From contig NZ_BMVL01000002.1 in assembly GCF_014650695.1 (NCBI RefSeq), positions 637,351 through 701,350 of the forward strand: a stretch of 64,000 bases of DNA, given 5' to 3'. The position numbers and the translations under genes are program-made. Positions 9,237 to 17,753 of the stretch are shown here, one piece after another. Each line of letters starts with the position of its first letter. Position 1 is the stretch's first letter. The notes below the pieces were generated by a model. It was given only the letters and a program-made list of their open reading frames with translations, was not told the origin of the DNA and made no database searches. This DNA comes from Streptomyces avidinii. GTDB taxonomy: Bacteria > Actinomycetota > Actinomycetes > Streptomycetales > Streptomycetaceae.

Positions 9237-10105
9237 GCACGGCGACGACGGTGCAGGAGGTGGCCCCGGGCTACCGGGCGAGCCGCACGCTGCCGCTGCG
9301 CGTGGAGGCGCTGCGGCAGTGGCGCCGGCGGCGGACGCTGGTGATGGGCGGGGTGCTGGCCGCACTGCCCTTCATCATGATCATCGCGTTCGCGGTGGGT
9401 GGCGGGCCGGACGGCGGACGCGGCGGGAACAACCGGATCACCCTGATCGACACGGCGACGGCCTCCGGCGCGAACTTCGCCGCGACCTGTCTGTTCGTCT
9501 CTGCCGGCTTCCTGCTGGTGGTGCCGGTGGCGCTGTTCTGCGGGGACACCGTGGCCTCCGAGGCGAGCTGGTCCTCGCTGCGCTATCTGCTGGCCTCGCC
9601 GGTGCCACGGGCGCGGCTGCTGTGGAGCAAGCTGGTGGTGGCGCTGGGCTTCAGCCTGGCGGCGATGGTGCTGCTGCCGGTGGTGGCGCTGGCGGCGGGC
9701 ACGGCCGCGTACGGCTGGGGGCCGCTGAAGCTCCCGGCGGGCGGGGCGCTGGCGGCCGGGGACACGGTGCCGAGGCTCGCGCTGGCGGTGGCCTTCATCT
9801 TCGTGTCGCAGCTGGTGACGGCGGGCCTGGCGTTCTGGCTGTCGACGCGGACGGACGCGCCGCTGGGCGCGGTGGGCGGGGCGGTCGGGCTGACGATCGT
9901 CGGCAACGTCCTGGACGCGGTGACCGCCCTCGGGTCGTGGCGGGAGTTCCTCCCGGCGCACTGGCAGTTCGCGTGGGCGGACGCCCTGCAGCCACAGCTG
10001 GAGTGGGGCGGGATGGTCAAGGGGGCGGTGGTGTCGGTGTCGTACGCGCTGGTGCTGTTCGCCCTCGCCTTCCGCGGGTTCTCCCGCAAGGACATCGTGT
10101 CCTGA
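9233..10105 (+). CDS. ABC transporter permease partner of the hydrolase-ATPase fusion
   Basis: 290-residue ABC-2-type permease with six predicted membrane segments. The first is MGGVLAALPFIMIIAFAV (about 40-57), followed by FAATCLFVSAGFLLVVPVAL, FSLAAMVLLPVVALAAG, AVAFIFVSQLVTAGLAFW, a segment around GAVGGAVGLTIVGNVLD and a last one near the C-terminus (VVSVSYALVLFALAFRGF). The motif SEASWSSLRYLLASPVPRAR is typical of the CcmB/NatB-type permeases. Its ATG overlaps the TGA of the fusion gene, so the two subunits are translationally coupled. A hairpin at 10131-10171 follows. Together they form an exporter carrying its own extracellular hydrolase; cargo is unknown. Confidence 0.88.
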   Translation: MSTATTVQEVAPGYRASRTLPLRVEALRQWRRRRTLVMGGVLAALPFIMIIAFAVGGGPDGGRGGNNRITLIDTATASGANFAATCLFVSAGFLLVVPVALFCGDTVASEASWSSLRYLLASPVPRARLLWSKLVVALGFSLAAMVLLPVVALAAGTAAYGWGPLKLPAGGALAAGDTVPRLALAVAFIFVSQLVTAGLAFWLSTRTDAPLGAVGGAVGLTIVGNVLDAVTALGSWREFLPAHWQFAWADALQPQLEWGGMVKGAVVSVSYALVLFALAFRGFSRKDIVS

Positions 10106-10130
10106 GTCCACCGGGACACAGGACACAGGG

Positions 10131-10171
10131 ACGGCCCACGGACCCGGCGCGCAGCCGGAGTCGTGGGCCGT
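10131..10171 (+). terminator. Probable terminator after the ABC permease
   Basis: A 10-bp perfect stem (ACGGCCCACG 10131-10140 with CGTGGGCCGT 10162-10171) with an inner CCGG pairing, about 25 nt after the permease stop. There is no strong T-run, as is common in Streptomyces. Confidence 0.65.
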
Positions 10172-10245
10172 TCCCGTGGTCCGTCCGTGGCAACGCGGCC
10201 GCACCCGAGTGTGGCAAGGGGCCGATCGCCCTCGGCACGCTGAAC

Positions 10246-10545
10246 AATCGCGGTCATCACGTGAGCGGGGACCTGGACCACCCCGACCGGGATCCCGAGC
10301 GGCGCGAGCTCGTCGCCGAGGCGCAGAACCGTTCGGGGTGGTGCTCCCCTGCATCGACTCGACGGTCGCGAGCCCGGGCGCCGACCCCGTTTCCGACACC
10401 ATGAACCACCCGCAGATCCGGGTCGCCGCCGACGAGTTGCGCGCCAACGCAGGCCTGGCGCCCCTCGTGAAGAAGGGCGCCCTGGCCGTCGTCGGCGCCT
10501 GGTACTCGCTGGACACCGGCAAGGCGGACGTCCTGACGGGTGCTC
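10246..10545 (+). pseudogene. Beta-carbonic anhydrase relic with frameshift and internal deletion
   Basis: Three collinear pieces match a beta-class carbonic anhydrase. Piece 1 (about 10246-10330) reads SGDLDHPDRDPERRELVAEAQ in one frame, resembling the HPDRD...RR..LAEGQ segment of Streptomyces enzymes. After a frameshift, piece 2 reads PFGVVLPCIDSTVAS, equivalent to the PFAVxxGCxDSR zinc-binding segment but with Thr for the usual Arg. It jumps straight to piece 3, HPQIRVAADELRANAGLAPL and AVVGAWYSLDTGKADVL, the normal C-terminal region. The middle of the protein, including the GHxxCG zinc motif (roughly 100 residues), is gone, so no active enzyme is possible. Family identity is by recognition of conserved segments. 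Confidence 0.7.
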
Positions 10546-10570
10546 CCGTCCGAAGACGGCCCAGCAGGTG

Positions 10571-11524
10571 TCACTCGGGCTTCTGCGCCCCCGGGATCGC
10601 GTCGATCGCAGCCAGCAGTTCCGCATCCAGCGGGCGGTCGGCGACGGCCGCGTTGGCCCGTACCTGCTCCGGGGAGGTGGCTCCCGCGATGACGGAGGCG
10701 CAGCCGGGCTGGGCGGAGAGCCAGCCGATGGCGAGTTCGAGGACGGTCCGGTCGTGCTTCTCGCCGAGCGCGGCCAGCGCTTCGACGACGTCGAGGCGCG
10801 CCTCGGTGACGTACGAGTCGCGGCCTTCGAGGCGGGAGCCGGCCGGTACGGCCGCACCCCGGCGGATCTTGCCGGTCAGCAGGCCGTTGGCGAGCGGGAA
10901 GTACGGGAGCACGCCGACGCCGTAGTGGAGGGCAGCCGGAACCAGCTCGCGCTCGACCGACCGCTCCAGCAGCGACCACTCGTTCTGGGCGGACACGAAG
11001 GGGACCGAGCCGGTCTCGCGGGCGACGTGGGCGGCTTCGGCGAGCTGCCAGCCGGAGAGGTTGGAGTGGCCGATGTAGCGGACCTTGCCCTCGGCGACGA
11101 GCTCGGTGAGCGCGGCCAGGGTCTCGGCGATCGGGGTGGCCGGGTCGGGGCTGTGCAGCTGGAAGAGGTCGATGTGATCGGTGTCGAGGCGGCGGAGGGA
11201 CTCCTCGACGGCCCGCCGGATGTACGCGCGGCCACCGAGCGAGCCGGCGGCCGGCCCGTACTTCATGTCCACGCCGTCGTAGCCGAACTTGGTGGCGAGG
11301 ACGACCTGGTCGCGACGGCCCTTGAGGGCCTGCCCGAGGTGGACCTCGGAGCCGCCGGCGCCACCGTAGATGTCGGCGGTGTCCAGGAGGGTGATGCCCG
11401 CGTCCAGGGCGGCGTCGACGACAGCGCGGGTGGCCTGGGCATCCAGTCGGCCACCGAAGTTGTTGCAGCCGAGGCCGACGGCGGAGACCTGCAGTCCTGA
11501 ACTGCCCAGGGGGAGATAGCGCAT
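10571..11524 (-). CDS. Aldo/keto reductase
   Basis: 317-residue (beta/alpha)8 NADPH-dependent oxidoreductase. The complete tetrad is visible: Asp48 (LLDTAD), Tyr53 (DIYGG), Lys79 (LATKF) and His124 (FQLHS). Also present are IGHSNLSGWQL and the cofactor-binding VIAGATSPEQV near the C-terminus. This is the subgroup related to YghZ/Kv-beta-like general aldehyde and ketone reductases; the physiological substrate cannot be read from sequence. ATG 11524 is preceded by GGAACGAAA on the minus strand. Length is typical. It stands alone, tail to tail with the carbonic anhydrase relic. Confidence 0.9.
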   Translation of the reverse strand: MRYLPLGSSGLQVSAVGLGCNNFGGRLDAQATRAVVDAALDAGITLLDTADIYGGAGGSEVHLGQALKGRRDQVVLATKFGYDGVDMKYGPAAGSLGGRAYIRRAVEESLRRLDTDHIDLFQLHSPDPATPIAETLAALTELVAEGKVRYIGHSNLSGWQLAEAAHVARETGSVPFVSAQNEWSLLERSVERELVPAALHYGVGVLPYFPLANGLLTGKIRRGAAVPAGSRLEGRDSYVTEARLDVVEALAALGEKHDRTVLELAIGWLSAQPGCASVIAGATSPEQVRANAAVADRPLDAELLAAIDAIPGAQKPE

Positions 11525-11883
11525 GCGTTTCGTTCCTCCGACTCGACGGGTACATGATCAACGAACGGCCAGTCTAGGCGGCTCGCTCGGGCCGAGGAAC
11601 GAAAATCCGGGCAGCCCGGTGTGAACGCCGTATGACACCTGCTGGGCGTCGCCTCCGAGCCCGGGCTCCCGGGCCTGCCCCCCGGTCCCGGGCAGATCCG
11701 CCCTTGCTGCCCCGCCGGTTCTCGTCGTTGTCGTCGGCCCCTCAAGGGCGCCTCGCATCCCCGCCCGCAAAGAGCAATCTTGTCTGGATCCGGTCGAGTT
11801 GCGACTGACAAATGCTTGCCATGGCGAGGACTTGCCGCTCCCCGGCCTTCACGTCGGCGCTGCCCGGTCGATAGACCCATGGC
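11525..11883. other. Intergenic region between aldo/keto reductase and subtilase (no gene seen)
   Basis: 359 nt separating two divergent genes. No supported coding sequence. The stretch near 11775-11830 is AT-richer than its surroundings (CAATCTTGTCTGG, then GACAAATGC) and is the likeliest place for the subtilase promoter, but no convincing -35/-10 pair could be fixed. Confidence 0.5.
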
Positions 11884-14800
11884 ATGTTCTCCTCCTCTCA
11901 GTCCTCCGCCTTCTTCCGGCGCGGGCAGCGGCGCCGGCGGCTGATCGCGGCCGCCGCCGCGGTGCCTCTGCTGGCGTCGGGGCTCGCGGTCCTGCCAGCG
12001 CCCGCGCAAGCCTCCCCGGGCAAGCCCACCGTTCCCGCCGGGCCTTCGGCGACCCACCAGGTCACGCTGGTCACCGGCGACGTCGTCACGGTCACCACGA
12101 TGGCCGACGGCAAGCAGACCGCCGAGGTCGACCGGCCGGACAGCGCCGTCGGCGGCGTGAAGATCCAGCAGATCAAGGGCGACCTGTTCGTCGTCCCGGA
12201 CGAGGCCGTGCCGCTGCTGGGCGCGGACAGGCTGGACCGGCGGCTGTTCAACGTCACCGACCTGATCGAGATGGGCTACGACGACGCGAAGTCGGCCGCG
12301 GTCCCGCTGATCGCGACGTACGCCCGGACGAGGTCCGGTGCGGTCGTCGAGCCGACGGCCCCCCGGGGCAGCCGGCTGACCCGCAGTCTCAAGAACATCG
12401 GCGGTGCCGCGCTCAGCACCGAGAAGGGGCAGGCCCGTACCTTCTGGAGTTCGCTCGCTCCGCAGGGCGGCACGGCGTTGGGCGCCGGTGTGGCGAAGCT
12501 GTGGCTCGACGGTCGGGTGAAGGCCAGTCTGAAGGAGAGCGTGCCGTTGATCGGCGCGCCCGAGGCCTGGGCGGCCGGCTACACCGGCAAGGGGGTCAAG
12601 GTCGCGGTGCTCGACACCGGGATCGACGTCGACCACCCCGACTTCGCCGGCCTGATCGACGGCACGGCCAGCTTCGTACCGGGTGAGGCCGTCACCGACG
12701 TCAACGGCCACGGCACGCACGTGGCCGGCACGATCGTCGGCTCGGGCGCCGCCTCCGGAGGCGACAACAAGGGCGTCGCTCCCGGCGCGGACCTGTACGT
12801 CGGCAAGGTGCTCGGCGGCGCGGAGGGCTACGGCCAGGACTCCTGGATCATGGCCGGCATGCAGTGGGCCGCCGAGTCCGGTGCGGACGTCGTCAACATG
12901 AGTCTCGGCGACTCGTACCCGACGGACGGCAGCGATCCGATGTCGCAGACGGTCGACGCGCTGTCCGCTCAGTACGGCACGCTGTTCGTCATAGCCGCCG
13001 GCAATTCGGGACCGGAGAGCATCTCCGCACCGGGGGCCGCCGCCTCGGCGCTGACCGTGGCCGCCACGGACAAGCAGGACCGGCTCGCGAGTTTCTCCAG
13101 CACCGGCCCGCTGACCCACTCCGGCGGCATGAAGCCGGACATCGCGGCGCCCGGCGTGGACATCACCTCGGCCCGCTCGTCCCGGATGACCGATGGCGGC
13201 GAGGGTTCCTACCGCACCATCAGCGGCACTTCGATGGCCACCCCGCACGTGGCCGGCGCGGCAGCGATCCTGGCCCAGCAGCACCCGGACTGGACCGGCG
13301 CACAGCTCAAGGAACACCTGATGAGCACGGCGAAGGGCCTGGACGGCGGGTACTCGCCCTACGAGGTCGGTACGGGCCGACTCGATGTGGCCGCTGCCGT
13401 GCGGGCCACGGTCCGCGGCACCGGATCGCTCTTCTTCGGCAACTACACCTGGCCGCACGAGCCGAGCGACGTCGCCGTCACCAAGGACCTGACCTTCACC
13501 AACACCGGCTCCACCGACGTCACGCTGAACCTGTCGCTGTCCGGCGGCGGCCCGTTCACCCTGGGAGCGACCAAGGTGACCGTCCCGGCGAGCGGCACCG
13601 CCGCCGTCGCGGTGACCGGTGACCCGGGGGCCGCCCCGGCAGGCCGGCACGTCGGCTACGTGAGCGCCACGGACGCGGCGACCGGGCAGCCGGTGACCCG
13701 CACCTCCGTGGCGCTCCTCGAAGAGGACGAGCGCTACGACCTGAACATCAAGCTGGTCGGACGGGACGGCAGGCCGGCCGCCGGCTGGGTCGGAGTGAAC
13801 CTCGCCGGTGACGTCTGGCCGTGGTCGCTCTACGTCGACGGATCGACCACCATGCGCATGGCACCGGGCACGTACACCGTCGCGGGGTACCTCGACGTGG
13901 CCGGCGAGAAGGCGGACCGTTCGGGACTGGCCGTGCTGGTCGCCCCGGAGACAGTGCTCAAGGGCGGCTCCGCCGACGTGGTGCTCGACGCGAGCAGGGC
14001 GCGCCTGCTGCAGACCGAGGCACCGGAACGCACCGAGGACCGCCAGCGCAAGGTCGACTTCAACGTCCACTACAAAGGACTCGACCCGTACCTGGACTAC
14101 CGCAGCGCGTACGTGCTGCCGCCGATGTACGACGACGTCTACGTCTCACCGACGGAGCCGATGAAGCAGGGCGAGTTCATGCTGACCACCCGTTGGCGCA
14201 AGGGTGAGCCGCAGCTCGGCCTGAGCACGCCGGACGGCCGGCTCCGGCTGGACGCGCTGGTGCAGGCGGGCAGCGCCCTGGGTACCGCCACGGACAGGCT
14301 GGACCTCGTCCACGCGGGCAACGGCGCGGCGGCCGCGTACGGGAAGGTCAAGGCCAAGGGCAAGGTGGTCGTCGTCGACCGCAGCGACGAGGTCGCGCCG
14401 CAGGAGCGGGCCGAGGCCGCGGTCGCGGCCGGGGCGAAGGCGCTGATCGTGGTCAACGACGGCGTCGGGTCTCTGTCGGAGTACGTCGGCGAGTCGGTCA
14501 TCCCGGTCGCCTCCGTGCACCGTGACGCGGGCAAGGCCCTCGTCTCGATGGCCAGGAGCGGCAAGGACAAGCTGACCGTCAAGCAGACCCGGTACACGCC
14601 GTTCGTCTACGACCTGACGCGGGACTACCCCGGCCGGGTGCCGGACCGGGCTCTGGTCTACCGGCCGTCCAAGGGCGACCTCGCCCGGATCGACGCCCGC
14701 TACTACTCCGCTGCGGGCGGCCGGGCGGCGGAGGGTTACCGGTCCGACTTCACCCTCAGCCCGTCGTTCAACCTTCCCGAGATCGAGTGGCACCCGGGCA

Positions 14801-15624
14801 CCCGCACCGAGTGGGTGACTCCGGGCCAGGTCTGGAGGGAGTTCCACACGCAGGGCGTCGACGGGACCCTGCCCTGGTCGATGGTGTCGGGCGACAACAC
14901 GTATGCCAAGGGCAGCACCACCCGGCTGGACTGGTTCGCCCCGGCGACCCGGCCCGGGCAGAGCGAGTCCTTCGGCGTGTACAACTCCCGCTGGCAGAAC
15001 TACATGACCTGGAACGTCCAGGCGTGGGCCTCCGCCAGCGACAGAATGCGGCTGGGCGGGTACCTGCCGTGGGGTGAGACGCCCTCCCGCCTGCAGATGT
15101 TCCAAGGTGACAGGCTGATCCACGACAACCGGGTCAGCGGCGACATGCAGTGGCAGGAGGTGCCGGCGGGCAAGCTGCCCTACCGCGCCGTCCTCGACGC
15201 GGAGCGGCCCGGCGACGTGTTCCGGCTGTCGACGCGCACCCACACCGAGTGGACCTTCATGTCCGACACCGTCGACTCGGACTCCTTCGAGCCGTTCTCG
15301 GTGCTCAACCTGGACTACGAGCTGGAGTCGGACCTGCACGGCGACCTCAAGGCCGGTGGGAAGCAGCAGATCGCGCTGAAGCCGGTGTCCATGGACCTCG
15401 GCACCGTGCCGGGCACCGTCGCCGCGGTGGCGCTGGAGGTCTCGTACGACGACGGCGCCACCTGGCAGAAGGTGAGCCTGGCCAAGGGCGCCGGCGGCTC
15501 CTGGACGGGCTCGTTCACGGCGGACAGGAAGCCCGGCGGCTTCGTCTCGCTGCGCGCGAGTGCCGCGACGGACAGCGGCTACAGCGTCAAGAACGAGATC
15601 ATCCGGGCGTACGGCCTGCGATGA
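11884..15624 (+). CDS. Large secreted S8 subtilisin-like serine protease with PA domain
   Basis: 1246 residues. Signal peptide (RRRRLIAAAAAVPLLASGLA then APAQAS, cleavage near 44) and a propeptide to about 215. The S8 catalytic domain carries Asp244 (AVLDTGIDVDHPDF), His276 (NGHGTHVAGT), the oxyanion Asn in AAGNSGP and Ser450 (SGTSMATPHVAG). After a beta-rich region comes a protease-associated (PA) insert (GKVVVVDRS ... AGAKALIVVNDG, about 820-900), then further beta domains. It degrades extracellular protein. ATG 11884 is the first in-frame start, but its ribosome site is poor. A hairpin (15636-15665) separates it from the TrmB/LuxR-type regulator on the same strand, a likely local controller (inference). 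Confidence 0.92.
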   Translation: MFSSSQSSAFFRRGQRRRRLIAAAAAVPLLASGLAVLPAPAQASPGKPTVPAGPSATHQVTLVTGDVVTVTTMADGKQTAEVDRPDSAVGGVKIQQIKGDLFVVPDEAVPLLGADRLDRRLFNVTDLIEMGYDDAKSAAVPLIATYARTRSGAVVEPTAPRGSRLTRSLKNIGGAALSTEKGQARTFWSSLAPQGGTALGAGVAKLWLDGRVKASLKESVPLIGAPEAWAAGYTGKGVKVAVLDTGIDVDHPDFAGLIDGTASFVPGEAVTDVNGHGTHVAGTIVGSGAASGGDNKGVAPGADLYVGKVLGGAEGYGQDSWIMAGMQWAAESGADVVNMSLGDSYPTDGSDPMSQTVDALSAQYGTLFVIAAGNSGPESISAPGAAASALTVAATDKQDRLASFSSTGPLTHSGGMKPDIAAPGVDITSARSSRMTDGGEGSYRTISGTSMATPHVAGAAAILAQQHPDWTGAQLKEHLMSTAKGLDGGYSPYEVGTGRLDVAAAVRATVRGTGSLFFGNYTWPHEPSDVAVTKDLTFTNTGSTDVTLNLSLSGGGPFTLGATKVTVPASGTAAVAVTGDPGAAPAGRHVGYVSATDAATGQPVTRTSVALLEEDERYDLNIKLVGRDGRPAAGWVGVNLAGDVWPWSLYVDGSTTMRMAPGTYTVAGYLDVAGEKADRSGLAVLVAPETVLKGGSADVVLDASRARLLQTEAPERTEDRQRKVDFNVHYKGLDPYLDYRSAYVLPPMYDDVYVSPTEPMKQGEFMLTTRWRKGEPQLGLSTPDGRLRLDALVQAGSALGTATDRLDLVHAGNGAAAAYGKVKAKGKVVVVDRSDEVAPQERAEAAVAAGAKALIVVNDGVGSLSEYVGESVIPVASVHRDAGKALVSMARSGKDKLTVKQTRYTPFVYDLTRDYPGRVPDRALVYRPSKGDLARIDARYYSAAGGRAAEGYRSDFTLSPSFNLPEIEWHPGTRTEWVTPGQVWREFHTQGVDGTLPWSMVSGDNTYAKGSTTRLDWFAPATRPGQSESFGVYNSRWQNYMTWNVQAWASASDRMRLGGYLPWGETPSRLQMFQGDRLIHDNRVSGDMQWQEVPAGKLPYRAVLDAERPGDVFRLSTRTHTEWTFMSDTVDSDSFEPFSVLNLDYELESDLHGDLKAGGKQQIALKPVSMDLGTVPGTVAAVALEVSYDDGATWQKVSLAKGAGGSWTGSFTADRKPGGFVSLRASAATDSGYSVKNEIIRAYGLR

Positions 15625-15635
15625 ACCGTAGTGTC

Positions 15636-15665
15636 GGGCCCCGGGGCGGCGACTCCTCGGGGCCC
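15636..15665 (+). terminator. Probable terminator after the large subtilase
   Basis: GGGCCCCG (15636-15643) pairs with CGGGGCCC (15658-15665), 12 nt after the stop codon, followed by TTCCCGTC. GC-rich stem without a long T-run. Confidence 0.6.
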
Positions 15666-15761
15666 TTCCCGTCAGAACCGCTCCCATCAGGCACTATTCA
15701 CGGTCTGCCGCCATGGCGCATACTCTCCCCGCTGCGGCAAGCGGAAGAGAGTCGGTCGCCG

Positions 15762-16754
15762 ATGCTGGATGTTCTGGGCCTCGAACCCGATGACGAGCGC
15801 GTCTACCGGGCGCTGCTCGGGCAGCCGGACACCACCTCGTCCCTGCTGGCGGAGCAGCTCGTCCTGCCGCCGGCGCGCGCCGCCAGGGCGTTGTCCCGTC
15901 TGGTCGGATGGGGCCTCGTGACCAGGTCGGCGGACGAACAGTTCACCGCCGCACCGCCGGCCGTGGCCCTGGGCGCCCTCATCAGCGAGCGCCGGGACGG
16001 GTTGCGCATGGCCGAGCATGCGCTGGTGACGTTCGCCGAGGAGCACCGGGCGGCGATGACGGGGAACAGCATCAGCGATCTGATCGAGGTCGTGACGGGT
16101 GTCGACGCCATCCGCCACCGCTTCCTCCAGGTGCAGCAGGCGGCCCGCTCGCAGGTCCGAAGCTTCATCACCGCGCCCTTCGTCGCTCTGCCGCCCGGCG
16201 AGAACACGGCCGAACCCGTGGCCATCGGCCGTGGGGTGCACTTCCGGGCGGTACTGGACCGGGCCGTACTGGGAGAGCCGGGCATCATCGACGATGCGGT
16301 CGATTCACTGCGCAAGGGCGTGCAGTTGCGTGTCGCCGACCAGCTGCCGATGAAACTCGTGCTGGCCGATGCCGACCTCGGCCTCGTCCCGCTGGCAGTC
16401 ACACGGGACGGAGAGCCCGGCGCCGTGCTGCTGCACCGCAGCGGCCTGCTGGACGCGTTGGACGCGCTGTTCGAGACGGTATGGCGCACCGCCCACCCCC
16501 TCGAACTCTCGGGCACCGGCGCAGAAGCCGAACAGGCCGTCGAGCTCGGTGCGACGGGCCCGACCGACCTGGACCGGAGGATCCTCGGGCTCCTCCTGGC
16601 CGGCCTGACCGACCAGACGGCGGCGGCGCAACTCGGTCTGTCACCGCGGACGCTGCACCGACGCCTGCGCCACCTCACGGACTTGGCCGGAGTCCGCACC
16701 CGGATGCAGCTCGGCGGTCACGCCGTCCGGCACGGCTGGGTGGAGCCGAGCTGA
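15762..16754 (+). CDS. TrmB/LuxR-type transcriptional regulator
   Basis: 330 residues. N-terminal winged-helix-like segment of the TrmB type (LGLEPDDERVYRALLGQ ... LARALSRLVGWGLV-like), a central domain with a helical linker and an HKD-like sensing fold (FRAVLDRAVLGEPGIIDDAV ... LADADLGLVPL), and a C-terminal LuxR-like HTH (LTDQTAAAQLGLSPRTLHRR). This arrangement is common in Streptomyces beside secreted-protease genes. GGAAGAGA lies upstream of ATG 15762. Its paralogue at 21908-22936 stands next to the M4 protease with the same layout, which supports a role in protease control. The ligand is unknown. Confidence 0.82.
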   Translation: MLDVLGLEPDDERVYRALLGQPDTTSSLLAEQLVLPPARAARALSRLVGWGLVTRSADEQFTAAPPAVALGALISERRDGLRMAEHALVTFAEEHRAAMTGNSISDLIEVVTGVDAIRHRFLQVQQAARSQVRSFITAPFVALPPGENTAEPVAIGRGVHFRAVLDRAVLGEPGIIDDAVDSLRKGVQLRVADQLPMKLVLADADLGLVPLAVTRDGEPGAVLLHRSGLLDALDALFETVWRTAHPLELSGTGAEAEQAVELGATGPTDLDRRILGLLLAGLTDQTAAAQLGLSPRTLHRRLRHLTDLAGVRTRMQLGGHAVRHGWVEPS

Positions 16755-16901
16755 CGGGCCCCGTTCCGTTCTCTCACGCGGTGTTTTCTTAGCATCAGAG
16801 GTCAACAATTCTCCTGGTCGCCACCCGGACGACTAGAAAGGAGCGCATCGAACCGAACCTGTCAGCGGTCGGAATGATGGCGAAGGTGGTGATGTGCATG
16901 C

Positions 16902-17552
16902 GTGAGTGCAGCAGGATCCATTCGAATGCGGTCAGATTACTTACGAGCCGTCCGAGTTCTGGGCATCTCCCCTGAAGGGCCGGCCGCCATGCTGATACCG
17001 ATAATGTTTTCTCCGGCGCTGGCCTCGGCCGACGAATATCGATCCCTGACATCGACCATCCGGTCGAAGGTGCAGGATGCCCAGGGCTTCTTCGGCGGAG
17101 CCGCGCGCAAGGAGGGCGAAATGCCCTACCTTCCCCTCCACATCCAACTGCGGGGTCTGTTCGTCGAGCTCTACATCGAGCTCCGCCCACGCAATACGAG
17201 CATGCGCCTCGCCGGGTTCCGGAACATCTTCGAGAACGGCCAGGCCCCGCCGGAAGCCTACGTACGGCACGTGCGGGACGCGGCCGCGCCACCGGGCCTC
17301 CCCCGAACGGAAGCCCTGCCGTTCGGGGGAGGCCGCGCCGACCTGGAGACGGCCGCCGCCGTCCGGCGCGCGGGGGTCCTGCTCGGGCGCCGGCCCTTGA
17401 GCAACGCGGTCGTCCGACTGCACCAGAATCGCGATCCGCGGAGCACCGCTCACGGAATGCTCGTGCTCTCGGAAATGCTCTGCGAGGCCGCCCGATATCC
17501 CGCACTGGCCGATGCGATGTCACGTATCTGGATGACCGGAGGACGGCTGTAG
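16902..17552 (+). CDS. Ribosome-inactivating-protein (RIP)-like N-glycosidase homologue
   Basis: 216 residues. Seen: an N-terminal region resembling the RIP fold (EYRSLTSTIRSKV, PYLPLHIQ, GLFVELYIELR, LAGFRN) and a C-terminal helix with the hallmark EAAR (SEMLCEAARYPAL: Glu195, Arg198), then Trp210. In RIPs this Glu/Arg pair depurinates the sarcin-ricin adenine of large rRNA. The upper active-site Tyr (Tyr80 of ricin A) is not obvious, and only 18 residues follow EAAR, fewer than usual, so activity is uncertain. AAMLIPIMFSPALASA (about 28-43) could be a signal peptide. A TTA codon (16941-16943) makes translation bldA-dependent, and codons such as ATA, TTT and TCT suggest acquisition. Start: GTG 16902 or ATG 16926. 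Confidence 0.65.
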   Translation: MSAAGSIRMRSDYLRAVRVLGISPEGPAAMLIPIMFSPALASADEYRSLTSTIRSKVQDAQGFFGGAARKEGEMPYLPLHIQLRGLFVELYIELRPRNTSMRLAGFRNIFENGQAPPEAYVRHVRDAAAPPGLPRTEALPFGGGRADLETAAAVRRAGVLLGRRPLSNAVVRLHQNRDPRSTAHGMLVLSEMLCEAARYPALADAMSRIWMTGGRL

Positions 17553-17753
17553 TCCGCAGCAGCCGCCTGAAGTCCAACGGTCCGAGGGCAGCGTCGCCGC
17601 CTTCACCTGACGACGGCGTCCCGAACCGGTCGCAGCATGAATGCGACCGGTTCGGGCCGTTGGCGGCGCATATGATTCAGGCGCACATTCGCCGGCGCCG
17701 GCCGAACGGCTGTTGGGCAGTCCGGACTGATTCCGGGATCGCACCGCAGTCCG

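Noticed and set aside
6480..9365. 961-codon open frame on the minus strand opposite the hydrolase-ABC fusion
   Set aside because: High GC keeps antisense frames open; no domains, Arg/Gly-rich composition, and the plus strand has clear catalytic motifs.
11263..14070. 935-codon minus-strand frame opposite the subtilase
   Set aside because: Shadow of the S8 protease; low-complexity and no recognisable family.
16795..17577. 260-codon minus-strand frame opposite the RIP-like gene
   Set aside because: Arg/Pro-rich shadow; the plus strand has the EAAR motif and collinear fold segments.
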